Shown: positions 1 to 6,187 of the stretch, piece after piece | Numbering within the stretch: the stretch's first letter is position 1 | How the letters are laid out: every line of letters begins with the position of its first letter | DNA from: Candidatus Fermentibacterota bacterium | GTDB lineage: Bacteria; Fermentibacterota; Fermentibacteria; Fermentibacterales; Fermentibacteraceae | Assembly (NCBI GenBank): GCA_022703195.1 | Contig: JAKLEF010000097.1 | Coordinates: 1-7,104 of the forward strand | Length of the DNA stretch: 7,104 nt | Reading direction: 5' to 3' | Position numbers and translations under genes: made by a program | Notes under the pieces: generated by a model | Told to the model about the DNA's origin: nothing | The model's database searches: none | Seen by the model: only the letters and a program-made list of their open reading frames with translations

Positions 1-82
1 GGGAGAGACTCTCGTAGCCGAGGGCGGCAGGCGTGTCGAGGGTGATCCTGTCGAAGGCTCCCTGCCTGCCCGGCTCGCTCAA
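1..82 (-). CDS. 5' part of an unidentified gene leaving the window on the left
   Basis: An open frame on the minus strand runs from a TTG codon at 82-80 to the window edge without a stop, giving about 27 residues that begin (M)SEPGRQGAFDRITLDT and continue PAALGYESLS. The start was chosen because GGGAGG lies six bases upstream (94-89). An in-frame ATG at 103-101 is the alternative, but no ribosome binding site precedes it. A well-formed minus-strand promoter (168-140) points into this frame, which supports it as a real gene divergent from gdhA. The visible peptide shows no signal sequence or recognisable motif, so no function is proposed. The main uncertainty is the short length of sequence available. 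Confidence 0.42.
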   Translation of the reverse strand, partial: MSEPGRQGAFDRITLDTPAALGYESLS

Positions 83-88
83 ACGGGA

Positions 89-94
89 CCTCCC
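89..94 (-). promoter_or_regulatory. Ribosome binding site for the left-edge gene
   Basis: GGGAGG on the minus strand sits six bases before a TTG codon at 82-80. It favours TTG at 82 over the in-frame ATG at 103, which has no comparable site. Confidence 0.4.
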
Positions 95-139
95 GAGCTG
101 CATGAGACGGGGTCTGCGATGCCGCGGAAACGATCTTGC

Positions 140-168
140 AGAATAAGCTCCGGCCGCCCTCCGGTCAA
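140..168 (-). promoter_or_regulatory. Sigma70-type promoter, leftward
   Basis: On the minus strand TTGACC (168-163) and TATTCT (145-140) are separated by exactly 17 bases. They match the consensus -35 at five of six positions and the -10 at four of six, including the first, second and last bases. The expected transcription start is near 133, leaving a leader of roughly 50 bases before the TTG start at 82. The assignment rests on consensus similarity only. Confidence 0.5.
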
Positions 169-178
169 GCCCGAAACT

Positions 179-192
179 CCCATTGGAATGGG
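179..192. promoter_or_regulatory. 14-bp palindrome between divergent promoters, possible operator
   Basis: CCCATTGGAATGGG is a perfect inverted repeat of two 6-base arms around GG. Its centre, at 185.5, is 17 to 20 bases from the outer edge of each -35 box (163-168 leftward, 205-210 rightward) and close to -54 relative to either predicted start. This placement suits a dimeric regulator acting on both promoters. The regulator is unknown; the left-edge gene is one candidate because divergent regulators often sit next to their targets. Confidence 0.4.
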
Positions 193-204
193 CGTTTACG
201 GTCC

Positions 205-233
205 TTGACGCCGGGTGCGGTTACGGCTAGTCT
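205..233 (+). promoter_or_regulatory. Sigma70-type promoter for gdhA
   Basis: TTGACG (205-210) and TAGTCT (228-233) are 17 bases apart. The -35 matches consensus at five of six positions. The -10 keeps the important first, second and last bases but is otherwise weak, which would suit a promoter needing an activator. The start would fall near 240, giving a leader of about 43 bases. Confidence 0.5.
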
Positions 234-240
234 TGGGCCT

Positions 241-271
241 TCGATGGTGCCCGAGCGGTTACACCCATCGA
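241..271 (+). other. Predicted 5' leader stem-loop of gdhA mRNA
   Basis: TCGATGG (241-247) is complementary to CCATCGA (265-271); a further TG/CA pairing is possible if one base is bulged. The hairpin would begin at about the predicted transcription start and end on the base just before the Shine-Dalgarno sequence at 272-277. It could protect the 5' end or tune ribosome access. It was found by eye, with no folding energy computed. Confidence 0.35.
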
Positions 272-277
272 GAGGAG
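272..277 (+). promoter_or_regulatory. Ribosome binding site of gdhA
   Basis: GAGGAG lies five bases upstream of ATG 283. It fixes the start there rather than at the TTG at 136 in the same frame, which would add 49 residues of non-family sequence covering the promoter. Confidence 0.8.
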
Positions 278-282
278 ACGCA

Positions 283-1644
283 ATGCTTCCAGAGCTGGAG
301 AGGGTTTACCAGTCCGTTCTGAAGCGCGATCCCAACCAGCCGGAGTTCCATCAGGCCGTGATGGAGGTGCTGGAATCCCTGGGACCCGTCATCGAGAAGC
401 ATCCCGAGTTCCGCAAGGCCAAGGTGGTCGACAGACTTGTCGAACCCGAGCGCGTGATCATGTTCCGCGTCGCATGGGAGCGTGACAACGGCGATGTGGA
501 GGTCAACCGCGGCTTCCGCATCCAGGCCAACAGCGCCATAGGCCCCTACAAGGGCGGCCTCCGGTTCCATCCCTCTGTCAATCTGGGCATCCTCAAGTTC
601 CTCGCCTTCGAGCAGATCTTCAAGAACTCGCTCACCGGCATACCCATGGGCGGGGGCAAGGGCGGTTCGGACTTCGACCCGAAGGGCAAGACCGATGCCG
701 AGGTCGAGCGCTTCTGCCGCGCCTTCATGACCGAGCTCTTCCGATACATCGGCCCCAACACGGACGTGCCGGCCGGCGACATCGGCGTCGGCGGGCGCGA
801 GATCGGCTTCCTGTTCGGGACCTGGAAGAAGATCACCGGCACCTGGAACGGCGTGCTCACCGGCAAGGGACTGCCCTACGGCGGCAGCCTGGTCAGACCG
901 GAAGCCACCGGATACGGCGCCGTCTACTTCGCGGCGGAGATGCTCAAGACCCGCAGCATGACCATGGAGGGCAAGACCTGCCTCGTGTCGGGCTCGGGCA
1001 ACGTCGCCCAGTACGCGGTCGAGAAGATCAACCAGCTCGGTGGCAAGGCCGTGACCCTATCCGACTCCACAGGCTACGTCTATGACGAGGCCGGCATCAC
1101 GGCCGACAAGCTCCGGTACGTCATGGACCTCAAGAACGTCAGGCGCGGGCGCATCAGCGAGTACGCGGAGAAGTTCCCGGGCGTGGTCTACAAGGACGTC
1201 GATCCGGCGCTCGACCACAATCCGCTCTGGGCTCACAAGGCGGACTGCGCCTTCCCGTGCGCGACCCAGAACGAGATCAACGCGAAGGATGCGGCCAACC
1301 TCGTCAACAACGGGATCACCGTAGTGTCTGAAGGCGCGAACATGCCGACCGTCCCGGAGGGCGTCGAGCTGTTCCTGCAGAAGAAGATCCTGTACGGCCC
1401 CGGCAAGGCCGCCAACGCCGGCGGAGTCTCCACCAGCGGGCTCGAGATGGCTCAGAACGCCTGCTTCTCGAGCTGGTCTCGCGAGGAGGTCGACAGGAAG
1501 CTGCAGAACATCATGGCGGGCATCCACGCCCAGGCATACGCCGCATCCGAGACCTACGGCGACAAGGGAAACTACGTGCTCGGCGCCAATGCGGCCGGAT
1601 TCATGAAGGTCGCGAACGCCATGCTGTCGCAGGGCGTTCTCTAG
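283..1644 (+). CDS. gdhA: Glutamate dehydrogenase, hexameric NADP-type
   Basis: This enzyme interconverts 2-oxoglutarate plus ammonium and glutamate in the cytoplasm, linking nitrogen assimilation to the TCA cycle. The 453-residue product is close to the 447 of E. coli GdhA and appears complete. The N-terminal substrate domain carries GGLRFHPSVN (91-100) and PMGGGKGGSDFDPKGK (121-136). By alignment with Clostridium symbiosum GDH, Lys90, Lys114, Lys126 and Asp166 (in DVPAGDIGVGGRE) are the substrate-binding and catalytic residues. The Rossmann domain has GSGNVA (237-242) followed by TLSDSTG (258-264), a form usual in NADPH-preferring members; cofactor choice is inference. Ser385 in VSTSGLEM completes the glutamate pocket. 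The start at ATG 283 is set by GAGGAG and by the family N-terminus. A promoter, a palindrome and a leader hairpin lie upstream, and a hairpin terminator follows 20 bases after the TAG stop, so the gene is probably transcribed alone. Confidence 0.97.
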   Translation: MLPELERVYQSVLKRDPNQPEFHQAVMEVLESLGPVIEKHPEFRKAKVVDRLVEPERVIMFRVAWERDNGDVEVNRGFRIQANSAIGPYKGGLRFHPSVNLGILKFLAFEQIFKNSLTGIPMGGGKGGSDFDPKGKTDAEVERFCRAFMTELFRYIGPNTDVPAGDIGVGGREIGFLFGTWKKITGTWNGVLTGKGLPYGGSLVRPEATGYGAVYFAAEMLKTRSMTMEGKTCLVSGSGNVAQYAVEKINQLGGKAVTLSDSTGYVYDEAGITADKLRYVMDLKNVRRGRISEYAEKFPGVVYKDVDPALDHNPLWAHKADCAFPCATQNEINAKDAANLVNNGITVVSEGANMPTVPEGVELFLQKKILYGPGKAANAGGVSTSGLEMAQNACFSSWSREEVDRKLQNIMAGIHAQAYAASETYGDKGNYVLGANAAGFMKVANAMLSQGVL

Positions 1645-1664
1645 CACTCGATCGCCACGTCCCG

Positions 1665-1690
1665 GAGGGGCGGCCCCGCGGCCGCCCCTT
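1665..1690 (+). terminator. GC-rich hairpin terminator after gdhA
   Basis: GGGGCGGCC (1667-1675) and GGCCGCCCC (1680-1688) form a perfect 9-bp stem with a CCGC loop, extended by A1666-T1689 and a G-T pair. Only two T residues follow, so as an intrinsic terminator its U-tract is poor. Its place 20 bases after gdhA, facing convergent genes, still makes termination or 3'-end protection the best reading. Confidence 0.6.
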
Positions 1691-1695
1691 CCCAT

Positions 1696-1712
1696 CCGGG
1701 GTCAGACCCCGG
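1696..1712. repeat. REP-like palindrome
   Basis: CCGGGGTCAGACCCCGG is two perfect 8-base arms around one A. The half-site GACCCCG recurs at 1850-1856 and 1983-1989, so the three sites appear to belong to one repeat family. Short GC-rich palindromes of this kind in intergenic gaps are typical of REP elements spread by REP-associated (Y1) transposases; no such transposase is present here. Confidence 0.5.
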
Positions 1713-1764
1713 TCGGGCATGCTTTCGAGCACCATTTCCGGCACAATAAAACTCCAGCGAGTCG

Positions 1765-1785
1765 AAAATGATCGTTTATCGATCA
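1765..1785 (-). terminator. Possible terminator of the minus-strand operon
   Basis: On the minus strand TGATCG and CGATCA form a 6-bp stem around ATAAA, followed directly by TTTT (1768-1765). It lies about 180 bases beyond the methyltransferase stop. The stem is short and rather AT-rich, so this is a weak candidate; the strong gdhA hairpin beyond it could also act on leftward transcripts. Confidence 0.25.
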
Positions 1786-1830
1786 GTTTCCCGCATAATC
1801 AGCCGTGATGATACCCGGATATCGCGTTTT

Positions 1831-1856
1831 GTTAACGCAAAAGTAGCCAGACCCCG
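1831..1856 (+). repeat. 26-bp direct repeat, copy 1
   Basis: The copy begins GTTAACGCAAAAG and ends TAGCCAGACCCCG. It matches the copy at 1964-1989 at 22 of 26 positions. It contains the tetranucleotide GTAG (1843-1846), followed by the GACCCCG half-site also found in the 1696-1712 palindrome. GTAG or GGAG next to a palindrome is a mark of REP sequences recognised by REP-associated transposases. Confidence 0.55.
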
Positions 1857-1963
1857 GGTGGAAAGCCGGAATAATACGGCTGGATGAAGTTCTGCGACAT
1901 GGGTGTCTGCAGATCTGGAGAATATCCGCCGAGTCATCGATAAAACGACTGTCTTCGTGGTTC

Positions 1964-1989
1964 GTCAACGCAGGAGTAGCCTGACCCCG
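1964..1989 (+). repeat. 26-bp direct repeat, copy 2, overlapping a gene end
   Basis: This copy begins GTCAACGCAGGAG and ends TAGCCTGACCCCG. It differs from copy 1 at four positions and also contains GTAG (1976-1979). It lies inside the 3' end of the minus-strand methyltransferase gene: its complement encodes the last residues VRLLLR and the TGA stop at 1967-1965. Confidence 0.55.
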
Positions 1990-2837
1990 TCAGAGAGCCT
2001 CACAAGCGCCCTGGCCTTGCCGCCGACGGGCACGGCACGGAGCAGGGGAGCGAGACAGGGCCGGCTCGAATAGGTCTCCCAGCGCTCGAGGACCATGCCC
2101 GACCTGCGCAGGAGGAACTCGAACGAGCCTCGGCAGTACTCGCAGCAGTGGCCAGGCACGTACCCCGGGCTGTACCTCTTCCGATGGAGCCCGAGCCTCC
2201 CCGAGAGCCTCCTCCAGCAGGCGTCCAGGCTGTCGATGTTGGGGAATTCCAGCAGGGCGCGCCCGCCTTCGGCAAGCAGCGAGCCCAGGGCCTCCATCGA
2301 GGCGACGGGATCCGGGATGTGCTCCAGCACATGCCTCAGCACGACGAGATCGTACCTCCCCGGCAGGGACGGCATCGCTCCCGGGAACAACCCTGCATGC
2401 ACGGGCAGACCCGTCCTTCGCGAGACCTGCCCGGCGGCTTCGTGCGAGATCTCGACGCCCTCGGCCCGCCAGCCGTCCCCGGCAGCCAGATGGATGAGCC
2501 TGCCGTTGCCGCAGCCGATGTCCAGGAGGGAGCCCCTCTTCGGGACAGCCTGCCGGATGAAGGCCTAGGAGGCTGTCTGGGAGGCGTTGGCGGCCCCATC
2601 CTCCGACAGAGGGTCGGGCAGGCTCCTGGAGTACTTGCCCTGGTCGAGCCCTCCCGCGGGATCGTACCAGACCAGCCTGCAGGAGAGGCATCTGCGGAAC
2701 TCGAACTGCCCCACGTCGCCCTGCCGGTACGCTAGCCGGTGCTCCGCCCCGCCGCAGAGAGGACAGCGCTGAACGGACCCGGGAGCCTCGCGGGAAGCCT
2801 CCTCCACCATCCCGCTCGACCGTGCCCGGCGCCTCAT
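1965..2837 (-). pseudogene. Zinc-ribbon class I SAM methyltransferase split by an in-frame TAG
   Basis: Read through one amber codon, this frame gives a 290-position protein of the Methyltransf_23 type. The N-terminus has a zinc ribbon, CPLC (C25, C28) and CLSC (C50, C53). Motif I is LLDIGCGNG (104-112), the acidic ribose-binding residue is E129 in GVEIS, and HVLEHIPDP (169-177) is the usual post-motif. TAG at 2567-2565 (codon 91) falls in the linker between ribbon and Rossmann domain. Both halves are in the same frame, so this is a nonsense change, not a frameshift. No start codon lies between the TAG and motif I; the first GTG is codon 146, after it, so reinitiation would not yield a working enzyme. 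The last six residues and the stop lie in a repeat, so the original C-terminus may be lost. The gene begins 19 bases after the preceding stop, with only a weak CGGAG before ATG 2837. The substrate is unknown; relatives often methylate sugars or lipids. Confidence 0.8.
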
Positions 2838-2856
2838 CGAACCGGCTCCGCCGCGG

Positions 2857-5202
2857 TCAGCCGCGGACGATGTAGCCGATGGCGCGGTCGGAGTCCCCGT
2901 CCATGGCGACCGATGCGGTGGCCCCCTGCTTCTCGCGCCCGACTCTGATGACCCTGATCACGTCCTCCAGGTGTTCCGATCCCGGCACGAGCTTCCTGAG
3001 CTGGTTGTGCGAGAGCCTGAAGAAGTCGTGGTTGAAAACAATCCCCGGATCGTCGGGGTAGAGCGGCAGGTACTTGATGTCCGCCTCCACGAGATCCTGG
3101 AAGAAGTGGGTCCCGAACGAGAGGTCGGGCACGTAGCCCCTCTTGGTCTTCGCTATCTCTATCAGCATCGACGTGTTGTTGATGTCGCTGTACCCGACGT
3201 GCACTCCCAGCTTGATGTCCCCCCTGCTGCCCCAGCGCCCGGGACCCATCAGGATGAAGCGCTTGGATGGCAGCTTCTGATTGAGCCTCCCTACGATCCT
3301 GCCGCAGTCGTACAGGGCCTCCATGCTGGGGATGTCGTCGTATCCGTCCGGGTCCACGTACACAATGTACTCGATCCCGCTGACCATGCCGCTCGTGATG
3401 AACTTCTCGGCGGTGAAGAGCACGTCCGCCCCGTCGAGGTCCCTGGGCAGCACGACGTCCTGCCTGCCCTTGCTGTGGCTCTGGGGCCGGCACTGGAGGA
3501 GGCAGGGAGTCTGGATGTCGCCCTCATATGCGAATTCGATGTCGACAGGGAACCCGAGCTCCCGCTCCAGGATCTCGAGGATGGCCTTCATCTGCGGCAC
3601 GAAGGGGCTCTGCGACAGAAGCCTCTGGAACGTCACGACCGGGTACTGCTCGTCGAGGTTGAGCATCGTCCCGACCGGCGGGACGAGGTTGCCGTCGCCG
3701 TAGAGGGAGATGATGTACGAGAGGGCGGGATAGTCCCTGTAGTGCTCCCGCACCAGCCTGTCGAAGCCCATGGTCTCGAAGCGCCTCGTGCTCAGGTTCA
3801 CGAGATCGACGCTCTTCTGGGCATACCTCACTATGTCCTCGGGGGTGAGGTTCACCTTCAGACCCGGCTGGCCGGGGCTGACGAGGACGGGATAGTCCTC
3901 GCCGATCCTATCCACGGCCCTGGTCCCCAGCCCGGTCACGAGCCTGATGACTCCGTCGTCCCTCCGGATCCTCGGGGACCACCTGAACTCGTTCCTGCTG
4001 AAAGCCACGCCCGAGTATGCCGGGAAGTAGTAGTCTCCCACCCTGGTCCCGACGACCTCCTGGATGAGGATCGCCATCTCCTCGTGGAAGTCGAGGAGCC
4101 CCCTCTCCCTCCTGTATTCGATGGGGTCCGGGGCGAAGACGCTGGCATAGACCTCGACTATGGCGTCGGCGACAGCCTCCAGCCTCTCCTTCTTCGTGCC
4201 CTGGTTGGCAACGAAGAGGCTCTTGTACTTGCCTGCGAAGGCGGAGCCGGCGCTGTCCTCCAGCAGGCTCGACGACCTGACTATGAGCGGCGCCTCGCCG
4301 AAGTCGTCGAGCATCATCGACAGCCCGTTCATGATGTCGGCCGGGAGGAACGAGTTCTTGAAGATCTGCCTCAGGTACATGAACTCCTGGCGGATCTCGG
4401 ACGGATCGCTGTACTTTATCGAGAGCAGCTCCTCCAGCGCGTTGTGGTGGACGAACTCGAGGATCCCGTCGGAGACGACGTACCAGGTCTTGGGGATCCT
4501 GAGGTTCCGCAGGACCACGCTCTCGTTCTTGGCAGTCTGAAGGATCCTGTCCGCCCTGAACAGGCCGGCCGACTTGCCGCCCAGCTTGCCGTTGCCCGAG
4601 GCCGGTCCGATCGTGTGCCTGAGCATGTTCGAGAAGTCGGAGATCGTGACGTGCTTCTTCACGTCGTCGATGTAGTCCAGGTCGTCGGTGAAGAACCTGC
4701 GGATGAGGGCCACCCGGATGCCCATCCTGTCCTCCGGGGCCAGGTTCTTCTGCTGTTCCGGCAGCTTGCTGAACCTCTCCACCGCCTCGGAGATCTGGGC
4801 CAGGGGGATGTCGCGCTTCTCCGCCGCCGATGTCAGGAAGCGTGTGTTCTCCAGCCTGAACCAGTTGAGCAGCATGCTGTTGATCTCCTCGGCCGACAGC
4901 TCGGCCTCGGCGATCTTGAAGACCTCGTCGATGAAGTTCTCGAGCGCCTCGTAGTCGATGCGGGGCAGGGCCTGGTTCTCTTCGAGGGAGTCGCCCAGCC
5001 CGGAACCGTCGCCGTGGCTCAGGAGCCGCTGCATCACGTCGCCGATGCGGGTCACGCCGCGCTTGAAGAGATAGTTCATCATCTTGCGGCCCAGGCGGTT
5101 CACCAGCAGCGGATTGGTCTCCCAGAGAAGATCGACTATGACCTTCCACTCGGGCTTCGGAATGGCCTCTCCTGTCGCCCTGTCCTGTGCTTCTGCCGTC
5201 AT
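2857..5202 (-). CDS. PEP/pyruvate-binding ATP-grasp protein (PPDK N-terminal domain), no phosphohistidine domain
   Basis: The 781-residue product has a largely helical N-terminal region (about 1-200), an ATP-grasp domain related to pyruvate phosphate dikinase (about 205-575) and a separate C-terminal domain (about 590-770). The ATP-grasp domain starts at GGKSAGL (208-214), has APLIVRSSSLLEDS (304-317), and ends with DIEFA (554-558) and LLQCRPQ (568-574). By comparison with C. symbiosum PPDK, Lys210, Arg309, Asp554, Glu556, Gln570 and Arg572 match the nucleotide-site residues Lys22, Arg92, Asp321, Glu323, Gln335 and Arg337. The swivelling domain with its catalytic His and the PEP/pyruvate barrel are absent. 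In their place is a domain with GPGRWGSRGDIKLGV (653-667) and a segment YSDINNTSML, which I recall from uncharacterised PPDK-like proteins of deltaproteobacteria. It is therefore unlikely to be a PEP synthase or dikinase alone; phosphotransfer to a partner is one possibility. AGGGAGG lies four bases before ATG 5202. Confidence 0.85.
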   Translation of the reverse strand: MTAEAQDRATGEAIPKPEWKVIVDLLWETNPLLVNRLGRKMMNYLFKRGVTRIGDVMQRLLSHGDGSGLGDSLEENQALPRIDYEALENFIDEVFKIAEAELSAEEINSMLLNWFRLENTRFLTSAAEKRDIPLAQISEAVERFSKLPEQQKNLAPEDRMGIRVALIRRFFTDDLDYIDDVKKHVTISDFSNMLRHTIGPASGNGKLGGKSAGLFRADRILQTAKNESVVLRNLRIPKTWYVVSDGILEFVHHNALEELLSIKYSDPSEIRQEFMYLRQIFKNSFLPADIMNGLSMMLDDFGEAPLIVRSSSLLEDSAGSAFAGKYKSLFVANQGTKKERLEAVADAIVEVYASVFAPDPIEYRRERGLLDFHEEMAILIQEVVGTRVGDYYFPAYSGVAFSRNEFRWSPRIRRDDGVIRLVTGLGTRAVDRIGEDYPVLVSPGQPGLKVNLTPEDIVRYAQKSVDLVNLSTRRFETMGFDRLVREHYRDYPALSYIISLYGDGNLVPPVGTMLNLDEQYPVVTFQRLLSQSPFVPQMKAILEILERELGFPVDIEFAYEGDIQTPCLLQCRPQSHSKGRQDVVLPRDLDGADVLFTAEKFITSGMVSGIEYIVYVDPDGYDDIPSMEALYDCGRIVGRLNQKLPSKRFILMGPGRWGSRGDIKLGVHVGYSDINNTSMLIEIAKTKRGYVPDLSFGTHFFQDLVEADIKYLPLYPDDPGIVFNHDFFRLSHNQLRKLVPGSEHLEDVIRVIRVGREKQGATASVAMDGDSDRAIGYIVRG

Positions 5203-5206
5203 GGAG

Positions 5207-5213
5207 CCTCCCT
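5207..5213 (-). promoter_or_regulatory. Ribosome binding site of the PEP/pyruvate-binding gene
   Basis: AGGGAGG on the minus strand ends four bases before ATG 5202-5200, within the 34-base gap after the lipoprotein gene. It supports the chosen start. Confidence 0.75.
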
Positions 5214-5236
5214 GGGACGACCCGGGCGGATCGCCT

Positions 5237-6187
5237 TCAGTATCCCATCACGAGGATCGTCCTGTTCGTCGTGGAAGCGGCCATCACATGCTGGCCGTCA
5301 GGAGAGAATGCCAGGTCGGCCGTCCCGCCCCATCCGGCCGAGGACCAGACCAGCTCCCCAGAGGATGCGGCCACTTGGAGCCCCAGCGAGGGATCGCCCC
5401 CTGCATAGAAGTAGAGGCCGTCAGGAGTGGCGGCGCCTTCCGCCGGGAACCCCGGGAAGGTGACGAGCAGTTCTGCCGAGAGATCACCGGGATCGAACAT
5501 CCAGAGCATGTTCGTCCCCTGGACGGAGGCTCCCGGCCTGCCCGCTCCTGCGTCGAAGAGATCCACTACCGCTCCCATCGTGCCTACAGTGAGCTCGACC
5601 GTTCCCGTGGCAGCATCCAGCCTTGCCAGGCTGTCTGCGAATCCCAGGAAGAGGTCGCCGCCGAGTGAGATGGCCGACAGAGGCGCGCCGACCGGAACAT
5701 CACCGGTCCTCCTGAAGGAGAGATCGCGGCCGGCCTGAAGCATCGACCCGTCGGCGAGAACAGCCAGCACCCCGTCACCGGAGGTTTCGACGAAAAGGAC
5801 CACCGATCCGGCGTCCGTCCAGGACTGCTCCGAGCCGGGGCCGGCCACCAGGAGGGATTCACCGGAGGCGGCGCAGACCGTGTGCGTCCCCCGGAAGAAG
5901 GCCGCATCGGTCAGAGGGGCGCCGGTCCTGATGAACACGCCGGGCTCTCCCAGTCCTGCCGTCAGGAGCCCCCCCTCGCAGGCGCAGGTCAGATACAGGC
6001 CGTCCGACGAGAACGAACAGGCGCGCGGGATGCCGATCGAGTCGGTCGTGTAGGAGCAGACGTACTCGATCGGATAGCCGGGGCCCGATCCCTCCGGGTC
6101 GAGGACACAGGAACATCCCAGCACCACGGTCGAGCAGAGTCCCCACAGGCCTCCCGCGCGAAACAGCCCCGTCCGACCGGGCTTCAG
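5237..6187 (-). CDS. Beta-propeller-like lipoprotein
   Basis: The product, 316 residues from the proposed CTG start, has a short basic N-terminus (KPGRTGLFR), a hydrophobic stretch and VVLGC, a reasonable lipobox with Cys25 as the lipidated residue. The mature part is Gly-, Ala- and Asp-rich with phrases typical of WD40/YVTN-type blades, for example ACSFSSDGLYLTCAC near the N-terminus and LAFSPDGQHVMAAS near the C-terminus, the latter resembling the closing strand of a propeller. It is probably anchored in the outer or inner membrane facing the periplasm, with a binding or scaffold role; no catalytic motif is seen. Several further cysteines could form disulfides. The frame stays open upstream to 6484, but that part is a shadow of the DYEYQAD repeats. 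CTG 6187 is preferred because AGGAGAGG lies five bases before it and the signal peptide starts there. The CTG overlaps the preceding TGA, suggesting translational coupling. An in-frame ATG at 6253 is the alternative. Confidence 0.7.
   Translation of the reverse strand: MKPGRTGLFRAGGLWGLCSTVVLGCSCVLDPEGSGPGYPIEYVCSYTTDSIGIPRACSFSSDGLYLTCACEGGLLTAGLGEPGVFIRTGAPLTDAAFFRGTHTVCAASGESLLVAGPGSEQSWTDAGSVVLFVETSGDGVLAVLADGSMLQAGRDLSFRRTGDVPVGAPLSAISLGGDLFLGFADSLARLDAATGTVELTVGTMGAVVDLFDAGAGRPGASVQGTNMLWMFDPGDLSAELLVTFPGFPAEGAATPDGLYFYAGGDPSLGLQVAASSGELVWSSAGWGGTADLAFSPDGQHVMAASTTNRTILVMGY

Larger units (their letters stand above)
1691..1964. other. Non-coding gap with REP-like repeats between convergent genes
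   Basis: I see no credible gene between gdhA and the methyltransferase. From about 1738 the sequence is clearly richer in A+T than the flanking genes. It contains a 17-bp palindrome (1696-1712), one of two direct repeats (1831-1856), and small hairpins at 1769-1785, 1824-1838 (GCGTT/AACGC) and 1864-1881 (AGCCG/CGGCT). A 61-codon minus-strand frame at 1783-1968 has no ribosome binding site and no motif. The region is best read as repeat debris or a REP cluster. Confidence 0.55.

Noticed and set aside
136..282. Extension of gdhA upstream to a TTG at 136
   Set aside because: The extra 49 residues do not match the family, cross the predicted promoter and leader, and lack a ribosome binding site; ATG 283 has GAGGAG at the right distance.
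1057..1695. 212-codon minus-strand frame under gdhA
   Set aside because: It is antisense to conserved gdhA codons and passes through the terminator hairpin; its composition is that of a shadow frame.
1783..1968. 61-codon minus-strand frame in the repeat region
   Set aside because: It crosses both repeat copies and several hairpins, has no ribosome binding site, and shows no recognisable motif.
2565..2567. Genome-wide reassignment of UAG to an amino acid
   Set aside because: gdhA ends in TAG at the normal family length, with a hairpin terminator just after it; reading through would run across the terminator to a TAA near 1748.
2971..5463. 830-codon open frame on the plus strand
   Set aside because: It is antisense to the PEP/pyruvate-binding gene and part of the lipoprotein gene. 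Its Val/Glu/Asp/Leu-rich, motif-free product is typical of a shadow frame in GC-rich DNA.
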